DNA of 32,908 bases from Streptomyces anandii JCM 4720 (GTDB lineage Bacteria > Actinomycetota > Actinomycetes > Streptomycetales > Streptomycetaceae). Under the pieces are notes generated by a model that was not told the origin of the DNA, ran no database searches, and was given only the letters and a program-made list of their open reading frames with translations. The stretch is taken from contig NZ_BMVJ01000003.1 in NCBI RefSeq assembly GCF_014650655.1, positions 413,266-446,173 on the forward strand, given 5' to 3'. Positions 15,286 through 22,539 of the stretch are shown piece by piece; the first letter of the stretch is position 1; every line of letters starts with the position of its first letter. Made by a program: the position numbers and the translations under genes.

Positions 15286-16359
15286 TCAGGGCGCCTGGAG
15301 GTCGACCAGCCCGGCCAGCGTCTCGCGGTGGGCACCCGCAGTGCCGTACGCGATCGAGTCGGCCTTGGCCCGCTTCAGGTACAGATGGACCGGGTGCTCC
15401 CACGTCATGCCGATGCCGCCGTGCAGTTGCAGCGCCTCCTCGGCGGCGTGGACGGCGACGGGCGAGGCGTAGGCCTGTGCGACGGCGGTCGTCACGTCGG
15501 CGTCCTCGTCGCGTGCGAGCGCGTCGGCGGCGGCCCGGGCGGCGGCGCGGAGGCTGACGACCTCCAGCCACAGCTGGGCGAGCCGGTGCTTGAGCGCCTG
15601 GAAGCCGCCGACCGGCCGGTTGAACTGCTTGCGCTCCTTCAGGTAGCGCACGGTCTCCGTCAGCGTCCAGTCGGCGAGGCCGAGTTGCTCGGAGGCGAGC
15701 AGCGCGGCCCCGGCGCGCAGGGCGCGGCGCACGGCGGGTCCGGCGTCGCCGACGCGGCGGCCGGGGGCCCCGTCCAGCCGTACGGTGGCCAGGGGCCGGG
15801 TGAGGTCGAAGGCGACCTGCCCGGTGACGGTCGCCGCGTCCGCGCCGACCGCGTACAGGCCGCCGTCGTCGGCGGGCACCAGCAGGACGTCGGCGGTGGC
15901 CGCGTCCGCGATGCCGGTCAGCTCGCCGTGCAGGGTGCCGTCCTCGAGCCGTACGGCGGGAAAGCCGGCGTCCGGGGCGATGTGCAGGCCGACGGCGAGG
16001 GCGGCGCGGGTGCGCCCGGAGGCCAGCAGGCCCAGCAGCTCCTCGTCCGCGCAGGCCAGCAGTGCCTCGGTGGCGACGACGGCGCTGGTGAGGTAAGGGA
16101 CGGGGGCGACGGCCCGGCCCAGCTCCTCCAGGACGACGGCCGCCTCGCGGTGGGTGGCGCCCTGGCCGCCCAGTTCCTCGGGGATCAGCAGCCCGGCCAG
16201 GCCCATGCCCTCGGCGAGCGGCTTCCACAGCACGGGGTCGTGCGGCGCGCCGGACTCCGCGCGCGCGATCACGCCGGCCGGGTCGCAGTGGTCGGTGAGC
16301 AGGTCCCGTACCGCGGCGCGCAGCGCCTCTTCCTCCTCGGAGTAGAGAAGATCCGTCAT
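15286..16359 (-). CDS. Acyl-CoA dehydrogenase-like subunit lacking the catalytic Glu
   Basis: A 357-aa flavoprotein subunit. It has the N-terminal helical domain (GLAGLLIPEELGGQG, AVVLEELGRA), a diverged middle domain, and the C-terminal helical domain with the FAD-contact stretches KERKQFNRPVGGFQALKHRLA and ALQLHGGIGMTWEHPVHLYL. At the position of the usual catalytic YEGTS motif it reads AYGTAG, with no glutamate. Together with the adjacent complete-looking dehydrogenase it probably forms a heteromeric enzyme, as shown for the mycobacterial FadE pairs that act on steroid side chains. The ATG 16359 overlaps the stop of that upstream gene (ATGA). The substrate is unknown. Confidence 0.88.
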   Translation of the reverse strand: MTDLLYSEEEEALRAAVRDLLTDHCDPAGVIARAESGAPHDPVLWKPLAEGMGLAGLLIPEELGGQGATHREAAVVLEELGRAVAPVPYLTSAVVATEALLACADEELLGLLASGRTRAALAVGLHIAPDAGFPAVRLEDGTLHGELTGIADAATADVLLVPADDGGLYAVGADAATVTGQVAFDLTRPLATVRLDGAPGRRVGDAGPAVRRALRAGAALLASEQLGLADWTLTETVRYLKERKQFNRPVGGFQALKHRLAQLWLEVVSLRAAARAAADALARDEDADVTTAVAQAYASPVAVHAAEEALQLHGGIGMTWEHPVHLYLKRAKADSIAYGTAGAHRETLAGLVDLQAP

Positions 16360-17549
16360 CGGGCGAGGTCCTTCCAGGCGACGTCCTTGTCGGTGCGCGG
16401 CTCGGCGGGCAGCCCGAGGACGCGTTCGGCGACGATGTTCAGCAGGACCTCGCTGGTCCCGCCCTCGATGCTGTTGCCCTTGGAGCGCAGATAGCGGTAG
16501 CCGGCGTCGCGGCCGGTGAAGTCGACCAGCTCCGGGCGGCGCATGGTCCAGTCGTCGTACAACAGGCCCTCCTCGCCGCGCAGTTCGACCTCCAGGCCGC
16601 TGATCTCCTGGTTGAGACGGGCGAAGGCGAGCTTCATGCCGGCGCCCTCGGGGCCGGGCTGTCCGGCGACGAGCTGCTGGCGCAGGCGCTCGGCGGTGAG
16701 GCGGGAGACCTCGGCCTCGACCCACAGCTTCAGCAGCCGCTGGTGCAGATCGTGGGTGCGCAGCTCGGGGCGTTCGCGCCAGGTCTTCGAGACCGGGCCG
16801 ATCATTCCGCCCTCGCGGGGCAGCCGCATGCCGCCGATGGCGACGCGTTCGTTGTTCAGCGTGGTCTGCGCGACCCGCCAGCCGTCGCCGGTCTCCCCCA
16901 GGCGCCGGGAGTCGGGGATGCGCACGTCGGTCAGGAAGACCTCGTTGAACTCGGCCTCGCCGGTGATCTGGCGCAGCGGCCGCACCTCGATGCCGGGGTC
17001 GGTCATGTCGCACAGGAAGTACGTGATGCCGGCGTGCTTGGGCACGTCCGGGTCGGTGCGGGCGATGAGGATGGCCCAGCGGGCGAGGTGGGCGCTGGAG
17101 GTCCACACCTTCTGCCCGTTGACGACCCACTCGTCGCCCTCGCGGACGGCGCGGGTGCCGAGCGCGGCGAGGTCGGAGCCGGCGCCGGGCTCGCTGAAGA
17201 GCTGGCACCAGACCTCCTCGCCGGTCCACAGGGGCCTGAGGAAGCGCCTCTTCTGCTCCTCGGTGCCGTAGCGCAGGATGGTGGGCGCGGCCATGCCGAG
17301 GCCGATGCCGATGCGGCGCGGGTCGTTGTCGGGGGCGCCCGCCGCCTCCAGTCGGGCGTCCACGACGGCCTGGAGGGAGCGCGGGGCGCCGAGGCCGCCG
17401 AGGCCCTCGGGGTAGTGCACCCAGGCGAGCCCGGCGTCGAAGCGTGCCTGGAGGAAGGCGAGGCGGTCGGTGTCCGCGGGCGGGTGGGCGGCCAGCAACT
17501 CGTCGGTGCGGCGGCGCAGTCCGGCCGCGTCGAGGGGGGTGCCGGTCAT
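16356..17549 (-). CDS. Acyl-CoA dehydrogenase (catalytic subunit)
   Basis: A 397-aa flavoenzyme that would oxidise an acyl-CoA at the alpha-beta bond. Visible family segments are FSEPGAGSDLAALGTRAVREGD (FAD/substrate contact), EWVVNGQKVWTSSAHLARW, GITYFLCDM, and the C-terminal YLRSKGNSIEGGTSEVLLN, which retains the glutamate expected as catalytic base. The length fits the larger partner of FadE-type heteromeric pairs. It overlaps the gene before (stop/start ATGA at 17546-17549) and the gene after (16356-16359), so three genes form one coupled operon. The ring- or side-chain-type substrate suggested by the FadE analogy is inference. Confidence 0.9.
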   Translation of the reverse strand: MTGTPLDAAGLRRRTDELLAAHPPADTDRLAFLQARFDAGLAWVHYPEGLGGLGAPRSLQAVVDARLEAAGAPDNDPRRIGIGLGMAAPTILRYGTEEQKRRFLRPLWTGEEVWCQLFSEPGAGSDLAALGTRAVREGDEWVVNGQKVWTSSAHLARWAILIARTDPDVPKHAGITYFLCDMTDPGIEVRPLRQITGEAEFNEVFLTDVRIPDSRRLGETGDGWRVAQTTLNNERVAIGGMRLPREGGMIGPVSKTWRERPELRTHDLHQRLLKLWVEAEVSRLTAERLRQQLVAGQPGPEGAGMKLAFARLNQEISGLEVELRGEEGLLYDDWTMRRPELVDFTGRDAGYRYLRSKGNSIEGGTSEVLLNIVAERVLGLPAEPRTDKDVAWKDLAR

Positions 17550-18523
17550 GCGGCGGCTCCGTTCTCCAGTGCGGGTACCACGGCGACACGGCCGGTGGTG
17601 ACACCGTCGGCGACCCGCTGGACGGCGCCGGCGGCTCCGCTCAGCGGCACCCGTTCGCTCACCAGCGGCCTGATCGCGCCCCGGGCGGCGAGCTCGGAGA
17701 GCTGTTCGTGGCAGTGCTGGACCAGCTTGGGGTTCTTGGTGTTGTACAGGCCCCAGTGCAGGCCGAGGATCGAGTAGTTCTTCACCAGGGCGTGGTTGAG
17801 GGCGGGGCTCGGGATGGCGCCGCTGGCGAAGCCGACGACGACGATCCGGCCCTCGAAGGCGACCGTCTTGGCCGACTGGGCGTAGGCCTGGCCGCCCACC
17901 GGGTCGTAGATCACGTCGGCGCCCCGGCCGCCGGTGGCCTCCTTGACGGCGCTCACCACGTCCTCGGTGTGCCGGTCGATCACGGTGTCGCAGCCGAGCT
18001 CGCGCGCCACGGCGGCCTTGCCGGCGCCGCCGACGACGCCGATCACGGTGGCGCCGGCCGCCTTGCCGAGCTGCACGGCCGCGCTGCCCACCCCTCCGGC
18101 GGCGGCGTGCACGAGCAGGGTCTCGCCGGCCTGGAGGTGCGCCCGGCGGTGCAGGCCGAACCAGCCGGTCTGGTAGCCGATGTGCAGGGCCGCCGCCTCC
18201 GCGTCGTCCAGGGCGTCCGGCGCGGACAGCAGCGCGGCGGCGTCGGCGACGGCGTACTCGGCGAAACCGCCGTACGGCAGCGCCGGGTTGGCGATCACCC
18301 GGCGCCCGTCCGCGGTCTCGCCGCAGATCTCCACGCCGGGGGTGAACGGCAGCGGCGGCCGGACCTGGTACTGGCCGCGGCACAGCAGCGCGTCCGGGAA
18401 GTTGATGTTGGCGGCCCTGACCTTCAGCAGCACCTGGCCGTCGCCGGGCGCGGGCGGCTCGGTCTCCTCCAGCCGCATCACCTCGCTCGGCTCGCCGTTC
18501 TCGTGCACTCGCCATGCCTGCAT
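17546..18523 (-). CDS. NADPH:quinone oxidoreductase-like dehydrogenase (MDR family)
   Basis: A 325-aa medium-chain dehydrogenase/reductase of the zinc-free quinone oxidoreductase type. Key stretches are VRAANINFPDALLCRGQYQ, PFTPGVEICG, the nucleotide-binding VHAAAGGVGSAAVQLGKAAGA (GGVGSAA as the Gly-rich turn) and DVIYDPVGG. No structural zinc cysteine cluster is visible. ATG 18523 follows GGAGGCGGCGC. It is the first gene of the operon with the two acyl-CoA dehydrogenases; a TetR-type operator-like repeat lies just upstream at 18572-18583. It may reduce an enoyl intermediate or a quinone; which one cannot be told. Confidence 0.88.
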   Translation of the reverse strand: MQAWRVHENGEPSEVMRLEETEPPAPGDGQVLLKVRAANINFPDALLCRGQYQVRPPLPFTPGVEICGETADGRRVIANPALPYGGFAEYAVADAAALLSAPDALDDAEAAALHIGYQTGWFGLHRRAHLQAGETLLVHAAAGGVGSAAVQLGKAAGATVIGVVGGAGKAAVARELGCDTVIDRHTEDVVSAVKEATGGRGADVIYDPVGGQAYAQSAKTVAFEGRIVVVGFASGAIPSPALNHALVKNYSILGLHWGLYNTKNPKLVQHCHEQLSELAARGAIRPLVSERVPLSGAAGAVQRVADGVTTGRVAVVPALENGAAA

Positions 18524-18567
18524 GCGCCGCCTCCACGGGACTGCCGTCGTCTGACCGGTCCCCGGCA

Positions 18568-18584
18568 TACTAAGCGGTCGCTTG
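18568..18584 (-). promoter_or_regulatory. -10-like TAGTAT and AAGCG-N2-CGCTT operator candidate
   Basis: The inverted repeat AAGCG-GT-CGCTT (18572-18583) overlaps, on the minus strand, a TAGTAT hexamer (18573-18568), about 45 bp before the start of the dehydrogenase operon. AAGCG/CGCTT half-sites resemble operators of TetR-family regulators of acyl-CoA genes. I see no good -35 hexamer. Confidence 0.4.
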
Positions 18585-18605
18585 CCGCGAGGGGAACACC
18601 TGGCC

Positions 18606-19190
18606 TCAGTCACCTTTCCCACGCCGCGACGGCCGCGCACGTACGTGCATCCGCTCGCCCTGCGGCCCGAACAGGCTCAGGAACTCCACCGGCCCCTCCC
18701 CCGTCGACCCGAACCAGTGCGGCACCCGGGTGTCGAACTCCGCCGCCTCACCGGCCGTGAGCACCACGTCGTGCTCGCCCAGGACGATCCGCAGCTTCCC
18801 CGAGAGCACGTACAGCCACTCGTACCCCTCATGGGTGCGCGGCTCCGGCTCCTGCCTGCGCCGGGGTTCGAGCACCTTGAAGGCCTGGAGGCCGCCCGGC
18901 TGCCGGGTCAGCGGCCAGTGGGTGCGGCCGCCGCGCACGATCGGCTCGGCCCGCACCCGTGGGTCGCCCACGGGCGGGGCGCCGACCAACTCGTCGAGCG
19001 GCACCTGGTGGGCCTGCGCGATGGGCAGCAGCAGTTCGAGGCTGGGCTTGCGCAGGCCGGACTCCAGCCGGGACAGGGTGCTGACCGAGATGCCGGTCCT
19101 CTCCGAGAGGGCGGCGAGGGTGACCTCGCGCTCCTTGCGGATCCTGCGCAGCCTCGGCCCCACACCCGCGAGTACGTCGTCCGTCGTCAT
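18606..19190 (-). CDS. XRE-family regulator with C-terminal cupin domain
   Basis: A 194-aa DNA-binding protein. Residues about 10-66 are a helix-turn-helix of the XRE/Cro type (LRRIRKEREVTLAALSERTG, ISVSTLSRLESGLRKPSLELL). Residues about 105-180 form a cupin_2 barrel (THEGYEWLYVLSGKLRIVLG, LTAGEAAEFDTRVPHWFG). Such regulators often sense a small metabolite and control the adjacent oxidoreductase. It is divergent from a flavoprotein gene with 78 bp between starts. A near-consensus promoter at 19197-19225 places the likely transcription start on or next to ATG 19190, so the mRNA may be leaderless; no ribosome site is visible. Confidence 0.9.
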   Translation of the reverse strand: MTTDDVLAGVGPRLRRIRKEREVTLAALSERTGISVSTLSRLESGLRKPSLELLLPIAQAHQVPLDELVGAPPVGDPRVRAEPIVRGGRTHWPLTRQPGGLQAFKVLEPRRRQEPEPRTHEGYEWLYVLSGKLRIVLGEHDVVLTAGEAAEFDTRVPHWFGSTGEGPVEFLSLFGPQGERMHVRARPSRRGKGD

Positions 19191-19196
19191 GTCGAC

Positions 19197-19225
19197 ATTG
19201 CAGGTTCGGCAAAGACGTTTGTCAA
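19197..19225 (-). promoter_or_regulatory. Promoter TTGACA-17-TGCAAT with internal CAAA-N4-TTTG repeat
   Basis: On the minus strand a perfect -35 (TTGACA, 19225-19220) is separated by 17 bp from TGCAAT (19202-19197). The -10 ends 7 bp before the ATG of the XRE-cupin gene. The spacer holds the inverted repeat CAAAGACGTTTG (19210-19221), which suits autoregulation and control of the divergent gene. Confidence 0.5.
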
Positions 19226-19268
19226 TCCGGCGGCCACGGGCGACCTTCGGCTGCGGAGGTGGTCACCC

Positions 19269-20309
19269 ATGACCGAGAGGAATGCCGAGGACGTTCGCGA
19301 GAACGCCTACGAAGTGGTCGTCGCCGGGGGCGGCGCGGCCGGGCTGTCCGCGGCCCTGGTGCTCGGCCGGGCGCGGCGGCGCACCCTGGTCGTCGACGCG
19401 GGCGAGCCGCGCAACGCGCCCGCCGCGCACCTGCAGGGCTTCCTGTCCCGCGACGGCATGCCGCCCGCGGAGCTGCTCGCCGTCGGTCGCGAGGAGATCG
19501 CCCGCTACGGGGTCGGGCTGGTCCGGGACCGGGCGGTGCGGGCCGAACGCGGCGCGGACGGGGAGTTCGACGTGACCCTGGCGGGCGGGCGCACGGTCCA
19601 CGCCCGCCACCTGGTCGTCGCCACCGGTCTGAGGGACGAGCTCCCGCCGGTCGCGGGGCTCGCCGGGCGCTTCGGCCGGGACGTGCTGCACTGCCCCTAC
19701 TGCCACGGCTGGGAGGTGCGCGACCAGGCCTTCGGGGTGCTGGCCACCACACCGATGAGCGTGCACCAGGCGCTGATGGTGACCCAGTGGTCCAAGGACG
19801 TCACGCTCTTCCTGCACGAGGTGGCCCGGGAGCTGCTGTCCGACGGCGACCTGCGCAGACTGGCCGTGGCCGGCGTCGAGGTGGTGCCCGGGGAGGTTGC
19901 CGGAGTCGTCGTCGAGGACGACCGGCTGACGGGGGTGCGTCTCGCGGACGGCACGGTGCACGCACGCGAGGCGCTGTTCCTGGCGCCGCGCGCGGTGCCG
20001 AACACCGGCCTGCTGGAGCAGCTGGGCGCCGAGCTGGCCGACACCCCGTTCGGCGCGTACCCCGTCATCGACGAGCGGGGCCTGACCACGGTGCCCGGGC
20101 TGTGGGCGGCCGGGAACGCGAGCGGCTTCGCCGAGCAGGTGATCAACGCGGCGAGCCGTGGCTACCGGGCGGGCGCGGCGATCAACGGCGAGCTGCTGTT
20201 CGCCGACCTCGACGCCGCCGTCGCGGCCGCCCAGGACCAACAGGCCACCGAGGCCGTCGCGGTCGCCGGGCCCGCGGGCGACGCCCCGCGCGGGAGCGCG
20301 CAGGTGTAG
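19269..20309 (+). CDS. Thioredoxin reductase-like flavoprotein with CPYC motif
   Basis: A 346-aa FAD protein. The N-terminal FAD motif is VVVAGGGAAGLSAALVLGRA (about 16-35), the redox pair is HCPYCHGWE (Cys142, Cys145) and the C-terminal FAD motif is PGLWAAGNASGF. Thioredoxin reductases have CATC and a second Gly-rich motif (GGGxSA) for NADPH; here the equivalent stretch is FGVLATTPMSVHQA, with no Gly-rich turn. The CxxCHG form resembles fungal and bacterial dithiol oxidases such as GliT and HlmI, which use oxygen. ATG 19269 follows GGAGGTGG. The last 35 residues are an Ala-rich tail. Probably controlled by the divergent XRE-cupin regulator. Confidence 0.85.
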   Translation: MTERNAEDVRENAYEVVVAGGGAAGLSAALVLGRARRRTLVVDAGEPRNAPAAHLQGFLSRDGMPPAELLAVGREEIARYGVGLVRDRAVRAERGADGEFDVTLAGGRTVHARHLVVATGLRDELPPVAGLAGRFGRDVLHCPYCHGWEVRDQAFGVLATTPMSVHQALMVTQWSKDVTLFLHEVARELLSDGDLRRLAVAGVEVVPGEVAGVVVEDDRLTGVRLADGTVHAREALFLAPRAVPNTGLLEQLGAELADTPFGAYPVIDERGLTTVPGLWAAGNASGFAEQVINAASRGYRAGAAINGELLFADLDAAVAAAQDQQATEAVAVAGPAGDAPRGSAQV

Positions 20310-20338
20310 AGCCGCGCCCCGCGGTGCACCATGACTGC

Positions 20339-21877
20339 ATGCTGCTCGCCCGGCTCGCACAGGTGTCGCGGGAGGTCGCGGCCACCTCGGCGCGGTCCCG
20401 GAAGACCGCCCTGCTCGCGGAGCTGTTCCGGGACGCGGAGGCGGACGACGTGCCGGTCGTCATCCCGTATCTCGCGGGCAGGCTGCCGCAGGGGCGGCTC
20501 GGCGTGGGCTGGAAGGTGCTCGGGCGCAGGGTGCCACCGGCGGCCGGGCCCTCGCTCACCGTGCGGGAGGTCGACGCGCGGCTGAGCGAGCTGGGCAAGG
20601 TGTCCGGCCCGGGCTCGCAAGCCGAACGGGCCCGGCTCGTGGGCGAGTTGATGGGCGCGGCCACCGAGGACGAGCAGCGGTTCCTGCTGGGGCTGCTCAC
20701 CGGGGAGGTCCGGCAGGGGGCGCTGGACGCGATCGCGGTGGAGGCGCTGGCCGGGGCCACGGGCGCGCCGGCGGCGGACGTGCGGCGGGCGGTGATGCTG
20801 GCCGGGTCGCTGCAGACGGTCGCGCGGGCGCTGCTGGCGGAGGGACCGGCGGCACTGGCGCGGTTCCGGCTCACGGTGGGCCGCCCGGTGCTGCCCATGC
20901 TGGCGCACAGCGCCTCCTCGGTGGCGGAGGCGGTGGAGAAGCTGGGGGCGTGCGCGGTCGAGGAGAAGCTGGACGGCATCCGGGTCCAGGTGCACCGGGA
21001 CGGCGGGACGGTGCGCATCCACACCCGCACACTGGACGACATCACCGACCGGCTCCCGGAGGTCACCGCGGCCGCCCTCGAACTGGCCGGTGAGCGGTTC
21101 ATCCTCGACGGCGAGGTCATCTCCTTCGGCGCGGACGGGCGCCCGCGCTCCTTCCAGGAGACAGCGGGCCGGGTGGGCTCGCGGCTGGACGTGGCGACGG
21201 CGGCCGAGCAGGTCCCGGTCTCCCCGGTGTTCTTCGACGCCCTCGCGACCGGCGACCGGGACCTGCTGGACCTGCCCTTCGCCGAGCGGCACGCCGAGCT
21301 CGCCCGGCTGGTCCCGGAGCCGATGCGGGTCAGACGCACCCTGGTGTCCGGACCGGCGGACGTGCGGCGGGCCGAGGAGTTCCTCGCCGACACCCTCGCG
21401 CGCGGTCACGAGGGCGTGGTCGTCAAGGCGCTCGACGCCCCGTACAGCGCGGGCCGGCGGGGCGCCTCCTGGCTGAAGGTCAAGCCCGTGCACACGCTCG
21501 ACCTGGTGGTCCTGGCGGCCGAGTGGGGCCACGGCCGCCGCACCGGCCGGCTCTCCAATCTGCACCTGGGCGCGCGGACCGCGGACGGCGGCTTCGCCAT
21601 GCTCGGCAAGACCTTCAAGGGCATGACGGACGCGCTGCTGGCCTGGCAGACCGAGCGCCTGCGCGAGCTCGCCGTCGAGGAGAAGGACTGGGGCGTGGTC
21701 GTACGGCCCGAACTGGTCGTCGAGATCGCCTACGACGGCCTGCAGCGCTCCACGCGCTACCCGGCGGGCGTCACCCTGCGCTTCGCCCGCGTCGTGCGCT
21801 ACCGCGAGGACAAGCGACCGGAGGAGGCGGACACGGTGGAGACACTGCTGGCCGCGCACCCGGAGGTACGGCCGTGA
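20339..21877 (+). CDS. lig: ATP-dependent DNA ligase (LigB type)
   Basis: A 512-aa enzyme that seals nicks in DNA using ATP. An N-terminal DNA-binding domain (about 1-180) is followed by the nucleotidyltransferase core. The active-site motif I is EEKLDGIRVQ with Lys210 as the AMP-accepting residue. Later motifs seen are FILDGEV, PVFFDAL, HEGVVVK and SWLKVKP. A C-terminal OB-fold region holds DLVVLAAEWGHGRRTG and FARVVRYREDK. Length and N-domain match mycobacterial LigB and archaeal-type ligases. ATG 20339 has no clear ribosome site. The stop overlaps the start of a Nudix gene (GTGA), pointing to a small repair or housekeeping operon. Confidence 0.93.
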   Translation: MLLARLAQVSREVAATSARSRKTALLAELFRDAEADDVPVVIPYLAGRLPQGRLGVGWKVLGRRVPPAAGPSLTVREVDARLSELGKVSGPGSQAERARLVGELMGAATEDEQRFLLGLLTGEVRQGALDAIAVEALAGATGAPAADVRRAVMLAGSLQTVARALLAEGPAALARFRLTVGRPVLPMLAHSASSVAEAVEKLGACAVEEKLDGIRVQVHRDGGTVRIHTRTLDDITDRLPEVTAAALELAGERFILDGEVISFGADGRPRSFQETAGRVGSRLDVATAAEQVPVSPVFFDALATGDRDLLDLPFAERHAELARLVPEPMRVRRTLVSGPADVRRAEEFLADTLARGHEGVVVKALDAPYSAGRRGASWLKVKPVHTLDLVVLAAEWGHGRRTGRLSNLHLGARTADGGFAMLGKTFKGMTDALLAWQTERLRELAVEEKDWGVVVRPELVVEIAYDGLQRSTRYPAGVTLRFARVVRYREDKRPEEADTVETLLAAHPEVRP

Positions 21878-22458
21878 CGGACGACCGCCGGGACGGGCGG
21901 GACGAGCAGGGCCGGCGGGACGAGCAGGGCCGGCGGGACGAGCAGGGCCGGCGGGACGAGCAGGGCCGGCGGGACCGCCGCGAGCACCGGGCCCGCCGCG
22001 GCAGGCGCAGCGCGGGTCTGCTCCTCTTCCGGCGCGCGGGCGACGGCCTGGAAGTGCTGCTCGGGCACATGGGCGGGCCGCTGTGGGCCCGGCGCGACGC
22101 GGGGGCGTGGACAGTGCCCAAGGGCGAGTACGAGCCGGACGAGCCCGCCTGGGAGGCCGCTCGGCGCGAGTTCCGTGAGGAGCTGGGGCTGGCGCCGCCC
22201 GACGGCACGGCGCTGCCGCTCGGCGAGATCCGGCAGGCAGGCGGCAAGGTGGTCACGGCCTGGGCGGTCGAGGGCGACCTCGACCCGGCGGCGATCACGC
22301 CGGGCACGTTCGCCATGGAGTGGCCGCCGCGCTCCGGGCGCACGCGGGAGTTCCCGGAACTCGACCGGGTGGCGTGGCTCGGCCTGGACCGGGCCCGCGA
22401 GGTGATCGTCAAGGCCCAGGCCGCGTTTCTGGACCGGCTGGCTGAGCACTCGCTCTGA
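21874..22458 (+). CDS. Nudix hydrolase coupled to the DNA ligase
   Basis: A 194-aa protein. The first 40 residues are a highly charged repeat, DEQGRR four times, then a basic stretch. The Nudix box is complete: GEYEPDEPAWEAARREFREE followed by LGL fits GX5EX7REUXEEXGU. The preceding LLLFRRAGDGLEVLLGHMGG and the WTVPKGE approach are typical of COG4119-type predicted NTP pyrophosphohydrolases. It would cleave a nucleoside diphosphate-X compound; the substrate is unknown. The start GTG 21874 overlaps the ligase stop and has GGAGG at 21862-21866. The link to a ligase suggests clean-up of nucleotides or adenylylated ends; this is inference. Confidence 0.9.
   Translation: MTDDRRDGRDEQGRRDEQGRRDEQGRRDEQGRRDRREHRARRGRRSAGLLLFRRAGDGLEVLLGHMGGPLWARRDAGAWTVPKGEYEPDEPAWEAARREFREELGLAPPDGTALPLGEIRQAGGKVVTAWAVEGDLDPAAITPGTFAMEWPPRSGRTREFPELDRVAWLGLDRAREVIVKAQAAFLDRLAEHSL
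21901..21972. repeat. Four tandem 18-bp units coding DEQGRR
   Basis: Four perfect copies of GACGAGCAGGGCCGGCGG lie at 21901-21918, 21919-21936, 21937-21954 and 21955-21972. They form the charged N-terminal arm of the Nudix protein, ahead of the catalytic domain. The perfection of the copies suggests recent expansion. Confidence 0.96.
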
Positions 22459-22539
22459 CGAGGCAGGGCCTCACGCGTTGCGGCGGGCACCGCGGCGCGC
22501 GAAGGTCGAAGCACAGCCCGCGCGAAGGGGAGGTCAGCC

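Noticed and set aside
14955-15335. Longer 126-aa version of the small membrane protein
   Set aside because: The extra N-terminal residues are Arg/Pro-rich, lack a ribosome site and would have to be translated through the 22-bp hairpin.
19263-19273. A fourth TCACCC site before the flavoprotein gene
   Set aside because: TCACCCATGAC is followed by CGAGAG, so the second arm is missing; it overlaps the start codon by chance.
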